Source: Nitrospina sp. (GTDB lineage: Bacteria; Nitrospinota; Nitrospinia; Nitrospinales; Nitrospinaceae). Taken from it: a DNA stretch of 8,807 bases. Location of the stretch: contig SMVS01000078.1 of the NCBI GenBank assembly GCA_004357435.1, positions 1 through 8,807 of the forward strand. The letters are read 5' to 3'. Shown piece after piece: positions 1 through 5,746 of the stretch (positions are counted from its first letter, which is position 1; every line of letters starts with the position of its first letter). The translations under genes and the position numbers were made by a program. The notes beneath the pieces are model-generated. The model saw nothing but the letters and a program-made list of their open reading frames with translations. It did not search any database and was not told the origin of the DNA.

Positions 1-1
1 C

Positions 2-181
2 GATGCCCTCGATGCCAAGAACCTTTACGACAAATTGCAGAACGTGGTTCTGCCCAAGTATTACGAGGACCGGGAAGACTGGATCGAAATGCAACGCCAC
101 GCCATCGCCATCAACGCTTCCTTCTTCAACACCCACCGGCAAATGGAACAGTACGTCACCAAAGGCTATTTCACTTTTTAA
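2..181 (+). CDS. glgP: Alpha-glucan (glycogen) phosphorylase, C-terminal fragment
   Basis: This is the 3' end of a gene that begins outside the window; 59 codons and a TAA stop are present. The fragment reads DALDAKNLYDKLQN, then VVLPKYYEDREDW, a short helix, FFNTHRQMEQY and a terminal KGYF. This order (LYDKLE.., VP.YY..., W...M, FN.HR.. .Y....Y) is the characteristic C-terminal end of the GT35 alpha-glucan phosphorylases, which release glucose-1-phosphate from glycogen or maltodextrin using pyridoxal phosphate in the cytoplasm. The PLP lysine and catalytic region lie upstream and cannot be checked. The reading frame is chosen because it has family-like sequence; the overlapping +3 frame over 3-248 is low-complexity Ser/Thr/Pro and is a shadow. 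The family call is fairly safe; glgP versus another glucan phosphorylase subtype cannot be settled from the tail. Confidence 0.82.
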   Translation, partial: DALDAKNLYDKLQNVVLPKYYEDREDWIEMQRHAIAINASFFNTHRQMEQYVTKGYFTF

Positions 182-188
182 CCAGCGT

Positions 189-210
189 GCCGCCCCCTGG
201 CGGGGGAGGC
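189..210 (+). terminator. GC-rich hairpin just after the phosphorylase stop, possible terminator
   Basis: Eight bases after the stop codon, GCC-G-CCCCC, a TGGC loop and GGGGG-A-GGC form a hairpin of five G-C pairs plus three outer pairs around one G/A mismatch. A clean U-tract does not follow; there is only a loosely T-rich stretch (GCTTTGTTTTGTTG at 220-233). It may be an imperfect intrinsic terminator for the phosphorylase gene, or a repeat-type palindrome. Confidence 0.35.
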
Positions 211-367
211 AGATAGCGACGCTTTGTTTTGTTGCCAACAGTTGCTGAGCGCCAGCGAAGAATCCGGGTTTTGTGTTGCCTCATTAATGGGATGACGATA
301 CTAAGGAACAATCCCCCCAGCGTGTCGCCGGACCCAAAAATTAAATCAACAACTAAATGGAGCTATT

Positions 368-394
368 GTCATGCTGAGCCGGTCGAAGCATGAC
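368..394. repeat. 8-bp inverted repeat (REP-like)
   Basis: GTCATGCT (368-375) and AGCATGAC (387-394) are exact reverse complements around an 11-nt spacer, GAGCCGGTCGA. The right arm is followed by TTTTAAATA, so a plus-strand transcript could also terminate here. From general memory, GTCATGCTGAG...GTCGAAGCATGAC palindromes are common dispersed sequences in many environmental bacterial genomes; that resemblance was not checked by search. Confidence 0.6.
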
Positions 395-405
395 TTTTAA
401 ATATT

Positions 406-486
406 CCCCTCCTTGCCAAGGAGGGGATTACAGGGGAGGTTATAAATAACCCCTCCCAACCCTCCCCTTCTTACCAAGGGGAGGAG
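406..486. repeat. Approximately 80-bp compound palindromic element, MITE/REP-like
   Basis: Three nested palindromes are visible: CCCCTCCTTG/CAAGGAGGGG (406-415 with 417-426, a perfect 10-bp match), GGTTAT/ATAACC (438-443 with 446-451), and CCTCCCCTT/AAGGGGAGG (461-469 with 476-484). The whole left half is also an imperfect reverse complement of the whole right half, with the axis at about 444-445, so the unit can form one long hairpin or a cloverleaf. No coding frame crosses it. The architecture fits a non-autonomous miniature element or a composite REP sequence; no target-site duplication was identified. Confidence 0.65.
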
Positions 487-510
487 CATTAAATTTGTGG
501 CCTCGTCAGG

Positions 511-543
511 GCAGGCAAATGGCTGTACTCTTGGAACCATGCC
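511..543 (+). repeat. 33-bp dispersed repeat, copy 1
   Basis: This segment starts GCAGGCAAATGGC and ends CATGCC. It matches 8491-8523 in direct orientation at 28 of 33 positions, with weaker similarity continuing for about 30 bp through TGAGC and GGAC words. Both copies sit in gene-free spacers, so the similarity is not explained by protein homology. Confidence 0.6.
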
Positions 544-583
544 CAATAATTGTTGAGCGCTCATCCCAGATGGACTCGTTGCC

Positions 584-600
584 TCCAGACGCAGTCTGGA
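584..600. repeat. Perfect 7-bp hairpin upstream of the small exported protein gene
   Basis: TCCAGAC (584-590) and GTCTGGA (594-600) are exact reverse complements with a GCA loop. The hairpin lies immediately before the candidate -35 hexamer at 605-610. It could be a small operator, a terminator without a U-tract, or part of a dispersed palindrome family. Confidence 0.4.
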
Positions 601-604
601 AAGT

Positions 605-634
605 TTGACTTCCCATGGATAATTAAAATGTGAT
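605..634 (+). promoter_or_regulatory. Weak sigma-70-like promoter candidate for the 719-2765 gene pair
   Basis: TTGACT (605-610, five of six to consensus) is followed after 18 nt by TGTGAT (629-634, four of six). An alternative -10, GATAAT (618-623, five of six), is present but lacks a good -35. Neither combination is strong. The location, 85-110 bp before the start of the first gene, is reasonable. Confidence 0.28.
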
Positions 635-718
635 AGCTTGGATAGCGTTGAAACTTTTTAATTTATGAGTCTGAGGGAGCTGTTGGGCAAGGGTGGCGGC
701 TCCTCAATTGGGAGTGCC

Positions 719-1204
719 ATGAACCGCACCACTGTTCATTGGATTGCCGCGGGTTTGCTAGCGTTCCTGCTGTGTTTGGCTGGCCCTAGCGGGGCCGACC
801 CGATGCCTTCGCAGGAGGACATCCAGATTCCTCAAGAGCCCGGTTGGAACGCCCCCGAATACCGGGGCTGGGAATTGTTGAGCGTGACCGGTCTCATCGC
901 CACCTTTTACGATCTCGATCTTGATGGCAAACTGGACTATCAGGTCATTCGCAAGATCATCCGCAAAACTCCCAAACATGGGACTTCCATTAAACAGGCG
1001 ATCGAGAGCGCTCGCATCGATAACCTGACCGTTTATGTTTCTTATCCGGTTATTTATTTCACTTCGAAGTATCCGATGTTCTATTGTCTGGGAGTCGATT
1101 TGCGGCGCAATTGTGTCAATATCTGGGTGGATGTCGAGGAGGATGGGTTGAATGGTAATGAAACGATGTACACCTTGTCAGCACCTCCACGCGGGGTGCG
1201 CTAG
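719..1204 (+). CDS. Small exported protein with EF-hand-like Asp loop
   Basis: The family is not recognised. The 161-residue product starts with a clear Sec signal peptide: MNRTT, a hydrophobic stretch at about 8-21, then GPSGA with likely cleavage after Ala26, leaving a mature periplasmic protein of about 135 residues. Residues 65-74 (DLDLDGKLDY) match the first nine positions of an EF-hand/dockerin calcium loop (DxDxDGxxD), without the final Glu. A second acidic patch, VDVEEDGLNG, lies at 137-146. Cys123 and Cys132 could form a disulfide. I chose ATG 719 over the upstream in-frame ATG 665 because GGGAG (710-714) precedes it and because the signal peptide then begins at residue 1. Cys19 does not lie in a proper lipobox. 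The gene overlaps or abuts the following cytochrome gene, so the two are very probably co-transcribed and this protein may act with the cytochrome. That functional link is inference. Confidence 0.72.
   Translation: MNRTTVHWIAAGLLAFLLCLAGPSGADPMPSQEDIQIPQEPGWNAPEYRGWELLSVTGLIATFYDLDLDGKLDYQVIRKIIRKTPKHGTSIKQAIESARIDNLTVYVSYPVIYFTSKYPMFYCLGVDLRRNCVNIWVDVEEDGLNGNETMYTLSAPPRGVR
1136..1142 (+). promoter_or_regulatory. Shine-Dalgarno candidate for the cytochrome gene (start-deciding)
   Basis: GAGGAGG lies inside the 3' end of the upstream gene, nine bases before ATG 1152. It is a far better ribosome site than anything before the alternative GTG at 1209, where only GGGG at 1193-1196 is seen. It also encodes Glu-Glu-Asp in the upstream protein, so its presence could be coincidence. 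Confidence 0.45.
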
Positions 1205-2765
1205 CCTCGTGACCCGACGGACTCCGGCATTGATTTTATTTTTGGTGGTGGTGCTGTGTGCCGCCACTCCTTCCCTGGCGCACAATGACAAATCCTCGGC
1301 GAAGCCCGGCAATGATTCCAAAACATCGCACGCCCACTCTGGCCAGTCGGCGGGCAAGACCATCGGTGCCACCGTTTACAAACACATGTGCATTTTCTGC
1401 CACGGTGAAGATGGCAACGGCGGCGGCAAGGCCATGGCTTACCTGTACCCCTGGCCGCGCGATTTTCGCAAGGGCGTGTTCAAACACCGCACCACCCCGT
1501 CGGGATCACTCCCTCTGGATCAAGACATTTATCGGACCATTGGCCGGGGCATTCCGGGAACGGCCATGCCCGCCTGGGAAAGCGCCCTGACCGAAGATGA
1601 AACCTGGGCGGTGGTCGAATACATCAAAGGTTTTTCCCCGCGGTTCGCCACCGAAAAACCCAAAAAACCCATCCGCGTCGGAACCCCACCCGCGACCACT
1701 CCAAAAACCCTGGAGCGCGGTCAGCAAATTTACCGGGAAATGCGCTGTGCCCGTTGCCACGGAACGGATTTGAAGGGCGGCGGGTTCAATGCCGACAATC
1801 TGTACGACATTTGGGATCATCGGGTATTTGTTTACGATCTGACCAACCCCAACACGTTCAAGTTTGGTGCCGGTAAAAAAGACATCTTCATGACCTTGAC
1901 CACCGGCATCGACGGCACTCCGATGAAATCCTTCAACCACCTGAACGAGACGGAACGGTGGGATTTGACCGCTTATGTGCATTCGAAGATCGAACAGGAC
2001 CGGTTCCAGAAGGCCGAGTACGAAATCGACCTGCACGCTCTCAAAGTTGAGGGCCCAGTCAATCTCGACCCGGACGACCCGATTTGGGACAAGGTACCTT
2101 CCAAGGAAGTCCAGCTCATCACGCTCAATGCCCGCCGCACCCCGGTCAACCGGGTCCGTTTCAAATCCGTGGTCAATGATAAAAACCTCACCATCTGGGT
2201 GGAATGGGACGACCCCACGCCCAACCGGTCGGCCAGCAGACACCAGGATTTCAAGGATGCGGTGGCGTTGGAGTTTGCTTTGGGGGATGTCCTGCTACAC
2301 ACCCACGGTCACAATGAGCCTTTTTTTGGGATGGGCAACCGTGCCAAGCCGGTCAACATTTGGCAGTGGCGGGCGGATTGGCAACAGGAGATCGAGACCA
2401 AACGGGAACTGGAATATGCCACCAAGGGCTTGGATCTGGATGTCATGATTTTTGGCGGGGAGGTCAACCCGGTGGAATCCCTCAACCCTTTCCGGGATGT
2501 GCCCATCGAGGAACTGAACGCCGAAGGCTTCGGCACGCTGACCCCGCAACCGCATACCAAACAAAATATTAATGGTAAAGGGGTGTGGAAGGATGGCAAG
2601 TGGCGGGTGGTGTTTCAGCGCTCTTTAAAATCCATTAATAAATGGGATATCAAGCTGATCAGAAAACAACCGATCCTGATCGCTTTTGCAGTATGGGATG
2701 GCGAAAATCAGGATCGCAATGGCCGGAAAATGGTTTCCATGTGGCAACGCTTTAATTTACCTTGA
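1152..2765 (+). CDS. Exported dihaem c-type cytochrome fused to an EB_dh-type haem domain (NxrC-like gamma subunit)
   Basis: The 537-residue product has a hydrophobic signal segment (about 27-43, ending SLA-HN). Next come two class-I cytochrome c domains: CIFCH at 80-84 with candidate Met ligand 139 in GTAMPAW, and CARCH at 199-203 with candidate Met258 in GTPMKS. Residues about 302-537 form an ethylbenzene-dehydrogenase-like haem-binding domain, recognisable from DPDDPIWDK, NLTIWVEWDD, FFGMGN, VNIWQWRADW, GVWKDGKWRVVFQR and the closing FAVWDGENQDRNGRK. Such domains bind haem b in gamma subunits of type II DMSO-reductase-family enzymes (ethylbenzene, chlorate and dimethylsulfide dehydrogenases, and proposed nitrite oxidoreductase NxrC). 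The likely role is passing electrons between a periplasmic molybdoenzyme and soluble carriers. No alpha or beta subunit gene lies in the window. The start is uncertain: ATG 1152 has a strong ribosome site but gives a long n-region and a 53-bp overlap; GTG 1209, four bases after the upstream stop, gives a compact signal peptide (TRRTPALILF...). Confidence 0.85.
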   Translation: MVMKRCTPCQHLHAGCASLVTRRTPALILFLVVVLCAATPSLAHNDKSSAKPGNDSKTSHAHSGQSAGKTIGATVYKHMCIFCHGEDGNGGGKAMAYLYPWPRDFRKGVFKHRTTPSGSLPLDQDIYRTIGRGIPGTAMPAWESALTEDETWAVVEYIKGFSPRFATEKPKKPIRVGTPPATTPKTLERGQQIYREMRCARCHGTDLKGGGFNADNLYDIWDHRVFVYDLTNPNTFKFGAGKKDIFMTLTTGIDGTPMKSFNHLNETERWDLTAYVHSKIEQDRFQKAEYEIDLHALKVEGPVNLDPDDPIWDKVPSKEVQLITLNARRTPVNRVRFKSVVNDKNLTIWVEWDDPTPNRSASRHQDFKDAVALEFALGDVLLHTHGHNEPFFGMGNRAKPVNIWQWRADWQQEIETKRELEYATKGLDLDVMIFGGEVNPVESLNPFRDVPIEELNAEGFGTLTPQPHTKQNINGKGVWKDGKWRVVFQRSLKSINKWDIKLIRKQPILIAFAVWDGENQDRNGRKMVSMWQRFNLP

Positions 2766-2790
2766 TCCCACCCTCCAGATTACATATAGT
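2762..2790 (+). promoter_or_regulatory. Sigma-70-like promoter for the NHL protein gene
   Basis: TTGATC (2762-2767), which overlaps the cytochrome stop codon, is separated by exactly 17 nt from TATAGT (2785-2790, five of six to consensus). The predicted transcription start is near 2796, giving a leader of about 115 nt. This suggests the NHL gene is transcribed separately from the cytochrome pair. Confidence 0.5.
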
Positions 2791-2792
2791 TA

Positions 2793-2860
2793 GGGCTGAA
2801 AATCCCATTAGTTCATGGCGCGGTGATACCGTGCTGTCCCAGCCCGCAGGATTGGGAATG
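2793..2860 (+). promoter_or_regulatory. Structured leader of the NHL gene, unassigned
   Basis: A hairpin GCGCGGT/ACCGTGC with a GAT loop (2818-2824 with 2828-2834, one G-U pair) can be lengthened by about three more pairs, mostly G-U. It is flanked by GGGCTG (2793-2798), which pairs with CAGCCC (2840-2845), and TCCCA (2803-2807), which pairs with TGGGA (2853-2857). The last two pairings interleave as a pseudoknot. No known riboswitch class is matched with confidence. A further short hairpin, TGCTT/AAGCA, lies at about 2868-2883, before the ribosome site AAGGAG at 2901-2906. Confidence 0.35.
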
Positions 2861-2912
2861 TCGCTTTGCTTAATTAAAAGCAGACCCCTTGATTTGCTTT
2901 AAGGAGATTTGA

Positions 2913-4439
2913 ATGTCCGACGATTCAATAAAAAATGAAGATGAATTAGAAAACGAAGAAGCTCTGGAAGTCGCCGAAGATCAAGACGAAGTGGAAGAGG
3001 AAGATGCTCTCACTGAAGAGGAAATGGATGAGGTCGATGATCTGGAGAAGGTCGAGGAAGAACCTGAAATCGGCGCCATAATGGTCATTGGCCAAGGCGA
3101 ATTCACCGGGAGCGAATCCAATCGCGGCGCTGACGATCCAGGGGACAACACCCTGAGTGAGCCGCAGTGGGTGACTCGTTACGGAGATATGTTGTTCGTT
3201 ACGGACCGTGGCAATCATCGCGCTTTAGTGTGGAACCAGATGCCGGAAGAAAACGGGGAGCCGTCCAGCTTTGTTTTGGGGCAGGAAGATTTCTCCGACT
3301 GTCTCGAAAATCGCGGGATCACCACCACACTCGATGAGATGACTTCCGGGTTGGGAGATGAAAATCTGGAAGGCTTCACCATCAGTAAGGCGGAGGAGGA
3401 TACTTTATCCGCACCCGCCGGCATTGCAGTCATCGATGGCAAGTTGTATTTGGCGGACAGCGGCAACCATCGCGTGCTTCGCTGGGGCGGTTTGCCTTCC
3501 GAAGATGGGGAAACCCCGGCAATGGTGTTGGGTCAGGACAACCTGGAATGTGGAGAAGCCAACCGGCGCGGGCTGGTAGGTTCGGGATCGCTGTTCTTCC
3601 CCTTTGCGATTCGGTCCGGCAATGATAAATTAGTCTTCATCGCGGACAAGGACAATCATCGCGTCCTGATCTGGCAAAAGATTCCTTTCGGCGACGGCTG
3701 GAATGCGGATGTTTGCCTGGGCCAGACGGATATGGATGAGCGGGAACCCAACCGGGGAGAATTCGATCACGTCACGCCAGACACCCTGAGCTTTCCTACC
3801 GGAGTTTTTTACCACGATGAAACCGGGAAATTGTTTGTAGTGGACCAGGGCAACAACCGGGTTTTGATCTGGAACAAGTTGCCTTCCAACAACGGCGTTC
3901 CTGCGGACCTCGTGCTCGGGCAGAAAGATTTTTACAGTCGCACTCCCAACAGTGGCATGGGGGAATTGAAAACCTGCGCCGAAGGATTTTTCTTCCCCAC
4001 CGATGTGGTTTATGGCAGGAAGGGATTGTTCATCAGCGACTCGGGGAACAACCGCGTTTTGTGCTGGACGGAGTTTCCCACTGAAAACGGACAGCTGCCG
4101 GATGTGGTGATCGGGCAGAGAAATTTTTACGAAAACAAACACAATCGCAACCAACCCAACTGTTCGCCCTGCACTTTGAACGATCCTTATGGCCTGTTCC
4201 TGGATGAGGATTTAGAAGATGAAGAGGATCCCGGCAAACTCTATATTTGCGATCGCAGTAATTCCCGAATCGTGGTGTGGGAGGAGTTGCCTGTGACCGA
4301 TACCGAGGATGAGTACATCGCCGATGAAGACCAGCCGATCTTTGAGGAAAGCCAGGAGTTGCTCATGGGTTCGGATGACGACTTCATGGATGACGATGAC
4401 GAGGACGACGACGGGGGCACTCCGAAGGAAATCGCTTAA
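2913..4439 (+). CDS. Cytoplasmic six-bladed NHL-repeat beta-propeller protein with acidic tails
   Basis: The 508-residue protein begins at an ATG seven bases after AAGGAG (2901-2906). Residues 1-53 are extremely rich in Glu/Asp and contain no signal peptide or membrane segment. Six NHL-type repeats of about 60-85 residues follow. Each has the signature (L/V)(F/Y)xxDxxNxR(V/A/I)(L/V)xW, at about 94-107, 178-191, 241-254, 307-320, 372-385 and 443-456. In most blades this is followed by a P..NG.P..V.LGQ.(D/N)(F/L) turn. Six copies are the right number to close a six-bladed propeller. The end (461-508) is again strongly acidic, with an Asp run at 488-500. NHL propellers usually mediate protein, RNA or ligand binding; no catalytic domain is fused here. 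The target is unknown, and the highly charged tails suggest solubility in a saline or crowded cytosol, or electrostatic binding to basic partners. The propeller call is firm; the function is open. Confidence 0.85.
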   Translation: MSDDSIKNEDELENEEALEVAEDQDEVEEEDALTEEEMDEVDDLEKVEEEPEIGAIMVIGQGEFTGSESNRGADDPGDNTLSEPQWVTRYGDMLFVTDRGNHRALVWNQMPEENGEPSSFVLGQEDFSDCLENRGITTTLDEMTSGLGDENLEGFTISKAEEDTLSAPAGIAVIDGKLYLADSGNHRVLRWGGLPSEDGETPAMVLGQDNLECGEANRRGLVGSGSLFFPFAIRSGNDKLVFIADKDNHRVLIWQKIPFGDGWNADVCLGQTDMDEREPNRGEFDHVTPDTLSFPTGVFYHDETGKLFVVDQGNNRVLIWNKLPSNNGVPADLVLGQKDFYSRTPNSGMGELKTCAEGFFFPTDVVYGRKGLFISDSGNNRVLCWTEFPTENGQLPDVVIGQRNFYENKHNRNQPNCSPCTLNDPYGLFLDEDLEDEEDPGKLYICDRSNSRIVVWEELPVTDTEDEYIADEDQPIFEESQELLMGSDDDFMDDDDEDDDGGTPKEIA

Positions 4440-4477
4440 GCAACGACCCGATGCTCTAGTGGGTGTACCGATGTGTT

Positions 4478-4495
4478 CCCCTTTCTCCGAAGGGG
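4478..4495. terminator. Hairpin after the NHL gene, possible terminator or repeat
   Basis: CCCCTT (4478-4483) and AAGGGG (4490-4495) pair around TCTCCG, about 40 bp past the NHL stop codon. No U-tract follows on either strand, so it may be a dispersed palindrome that also halts converging transcription. A CCCCTT/AAGGGG core also occurs in the element at 406-486. Confidence 0.35.
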
Positions 4496-4519
4496 GCTGG
4501 GGGGCTTCCTCCCGGGTAT

Positions 4520-4544
4520 TGTTGCCCCCACTTACAGGGCAACA
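4520..4544. repeat. Perfect 8-bp stem in the convergent spacer
   Basis: TGTTGCCC (4520-4527) and GGGCAACA (4537-4544) are exact reverse complements around a 9-nt loop. The stem lies between two convergent genes and may serve as a bidirectional stop or be part of a repeat. A TAAAACATAG stretch follows, not a U-tract. Confidence 0.4.
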
Positions 4545-4549
4545 TAAAA

Positions 4550-4621
4550 CATAGATTCTTCACTTTGTTCAGAATGACATGCAGTACTTTTTTGTCGTTC
4601 TGAGGAGTGATCAGCGACGAA
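4550..4621. repeat. Two dispersed-repeat-like imperfect palindromes
   Basis: The stretch around 4550-4580 contains GATTCTTCACTTTGTTCAGA, an imperfect palindrome with ATTCT/AGAAT arms. From general memory its complement resembles CATTCTGA...GAAGAATC sequences scattered in many environmental genomes. Next, TTTGTCG (4591-4597) pairs with CGACGAA (4615-4621), with one G-U pair. No coding potential is seen. Confidence 0.45.
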
Positions 4622-4631
4622 AGTCCCGCCT

Positions 4632-4646
4632 CCAGCCACAGGCTGG
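4632..4646 (-). terminator. Hairpin abutting the radical SAM stop codon
   Basis: CCAGCC (4632-4637) and GGCTGG (4641-4646) pair perfectly around a 3-nt loop and begin on the minus strand directly after the TGA of the radical SAM gene. The same stem sequence occurs again at 5747-5761, after the methyltransferase gene. No U-tract follows this copy. Confidence 0.35.
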
Positions 4647-5738
4647 TCAGGTGCAATAAGGCGGAATCCCTTCTTCCACCCATTCCCCGGCACGCTGATT
4701 TTCCAGGTTGTGCCGGTTTTTGGCGATGCCGGATGCAATTTTCCGGCGCGACACTTCAAACTGCGCCATGAGTGATTCCGGGGCGTCTTGCAATAAATTG
4801 CCGAAGGTCGGCAGGCACTTGAGGTTGCCGACATCACAGCACGGCGTGAGCGCGCCGTTTTGCTGAACCGTCATGGTGTCAATGGAACCCCGGGCGGCCA
4901 CACACTCCAGTAAATAATTACTTTTAGGAAACGGGTTCGAGGTCAGGGCGCGCCGTCCCCGATCGTCCATCTTGAAAGACGGGAGCAGGTTGATCCCGAA
5001 AACGAAATCCCCCGATTGCGAAAAAGTCCCGATGTCTTCCATTTTATTGGTGTAGACCGCTTCTTCACAACCGGGCTGATGCTCCACCAAATCGGCGACC
5101 CTGCCGTGGTAATCCTTGAGCAAAGTTAAAATTTCAAGGGTGTCCCCCTCCTCGAAAAACTCGACCAGCAACTGGATTTGGTTTTTCAGGTCCACCAGCG
5201 AATCAAACACGATATTGATCAGCAGTTTATTTTGAATTTTTAAAATTTTCCTGAGCAGGGGCTTCTGTTGTTTTTCCCAGGCCACCGGGTACAAGGTGAT
5301 GTCGATGCGTCCCTTGAGCTCCATGATTGCCAGCAATCTCTGCCAGCGGGGCGAGATTTCAGAATTGATGTCGAGATTGGTGTGCAGGCAGACGTTGGGG
5401 CTCACCGTTTGGAATATTTTAAAGATGTCCACAATGAACGGATTGAAGGTGGCTTCCCCTCCCGTCAGGTTGATTTCCTGTTGGGCTAATTGATTGAGCA
5501 CCTCCACTTTGATGATTTTGTCCGCCATGATCTGCGCCTGTTGCGGAGTGATGTGCCAGTCGGATTTGGGCAGACTGGTGAGCGGCTCATACACATGGCA
5601 ATAGACGCACTCATCGCGTTCGTAACGGTTGCAACTGGCTTCGACAAATATACTGAGCATAAAGCTTGATGAGGCGGTCGCAGGCCGCCTGAGTTTATGG
5701 ACTAATGACTCAATATTATCATCAACTCCCGGGAACAT
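4647..5738 (-). CDS. Radical SAM protein with variant cluster motif and SPASM/twitch-like C-terminus
   Basis: The 363-residue cytoplasmic protein carries a radical SAM core. The iron-sulfur/AdoMet Cys motif is C36-x7-C44-x2-C47 instead of the usual CX3CX2C, and it is followed by the SAM-binding LTGGEATFNP (GGE at 93-95) and CLHTNLDI (117-124). The C-terminal part (279-314) has a conserved Cys279, then VQQNGALTPCCD, Cys308 and FGNL. This resembles the auxiliary-cluster (SPASM/twitch) segments of peptide- and protein-modifying enzymes. A likely role is a radical modification of a protein, peptide or cofactor; the substrate is unknown. The start is unclear. Neither ATG 5738 nor the internal ATG 5660 (Met27, MLSIFVEASCN) has a ribosome site, and a GATAAT-type -10 (5715-5720 on the minus strand) plus a hairpin (AGGCGG/CCGCCT, about 5672-5690) lie between them, so the shorter start is quite possible. 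It follows the methyltransferase gene by 126 bp, on the same strand. Confidence 0.82.
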   Translation of the reverse strand: MFPGVDDNIESLVHKLRRPATASSSFMLSIFVEASCNRYERDECVYCHVYEPLTSLPKSDWHITPQQAQIMADKIIKVEVLNQLAQQEINLTGGEATFNPFIVDIFKIFQTVSPNVCLHTNLDINSEISPRWQRLLAIMELKGRIDITLYPVAWEKQQKPLLRKILKIQNKLLINIVFDSLVDLKNQIQLLVEFFEEGDTLEILTLLKDYHGRVADLVEHQPGCEEAVYTNKMEDIGTFSQSGDFVFGINLLPSFKMDDRGRRALTSNPFPKSNYLLECVAARGSIDTMTVQQNGALTPCCDVGNLKCLPTFGNLLQDAPESLMAQFEVSRRKIASGIAKNRHNLENQRAGEWVEEGIPPYCT

Positions 5739-5746
5739 GGCGAAAA

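Larger units (their letters stand above)
182..718. other. Gene-free spacer rich in palindromes and repeat-like elements
   Basis: I see no convincing gene in this stretch. In order it holds a terminator-like hairpin (189-210), an 8-bp inverted repeat (368-394), an approximately 80-bp two-fold-symmetric GC-rich element (406-486), one copy of a 33-bp repeat shared with 8491-8523 (511-543), a perfect 7-bp hairpin (584-600), and weak promoter-like sequence before the next gene. The density of palindromes suggests the spacer has accumulated REP/MITE-like sequences. Confidence 0.7.

Noticed and set aside
3..248. 81-codon open frame at the left edge, Ser/Thr/Pro-rich
   Set aside because: It overlaps the phosphorylase tail in another frame, has low-complexity composition, and continues into a hairpin-rich spacer; it is a shadow.
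764..778. Possible lipoprotein Cys19 in the small exported protein
   Set aside because: The preceding residues are Phe-Leu-Leu, with no small residue at -1, so it does not fit a lipobox.
1506..2243. 245-codon antisense frame inside the cytochrome gene
   Set aside because: The sense frame contains two CXXCH motifs and an EB_dh domain; the antisense frame has no recognisable domain and is a GC-codon shadow.
2815..2860. Resemblance to the cobalamin riboswitch core (GGTG..A.CC...CTGTCCC..CCCGC)
   Set aside because: The downstream B12-box and other conserved segments are missing and spacings differ; it is kept only as an unassigned structured leader.
3630..4154. 174-codon antisense frame inside the NHL gene
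   Set aside because: It mirrors the repeat periodicity of the sense gene, which explains its openness.
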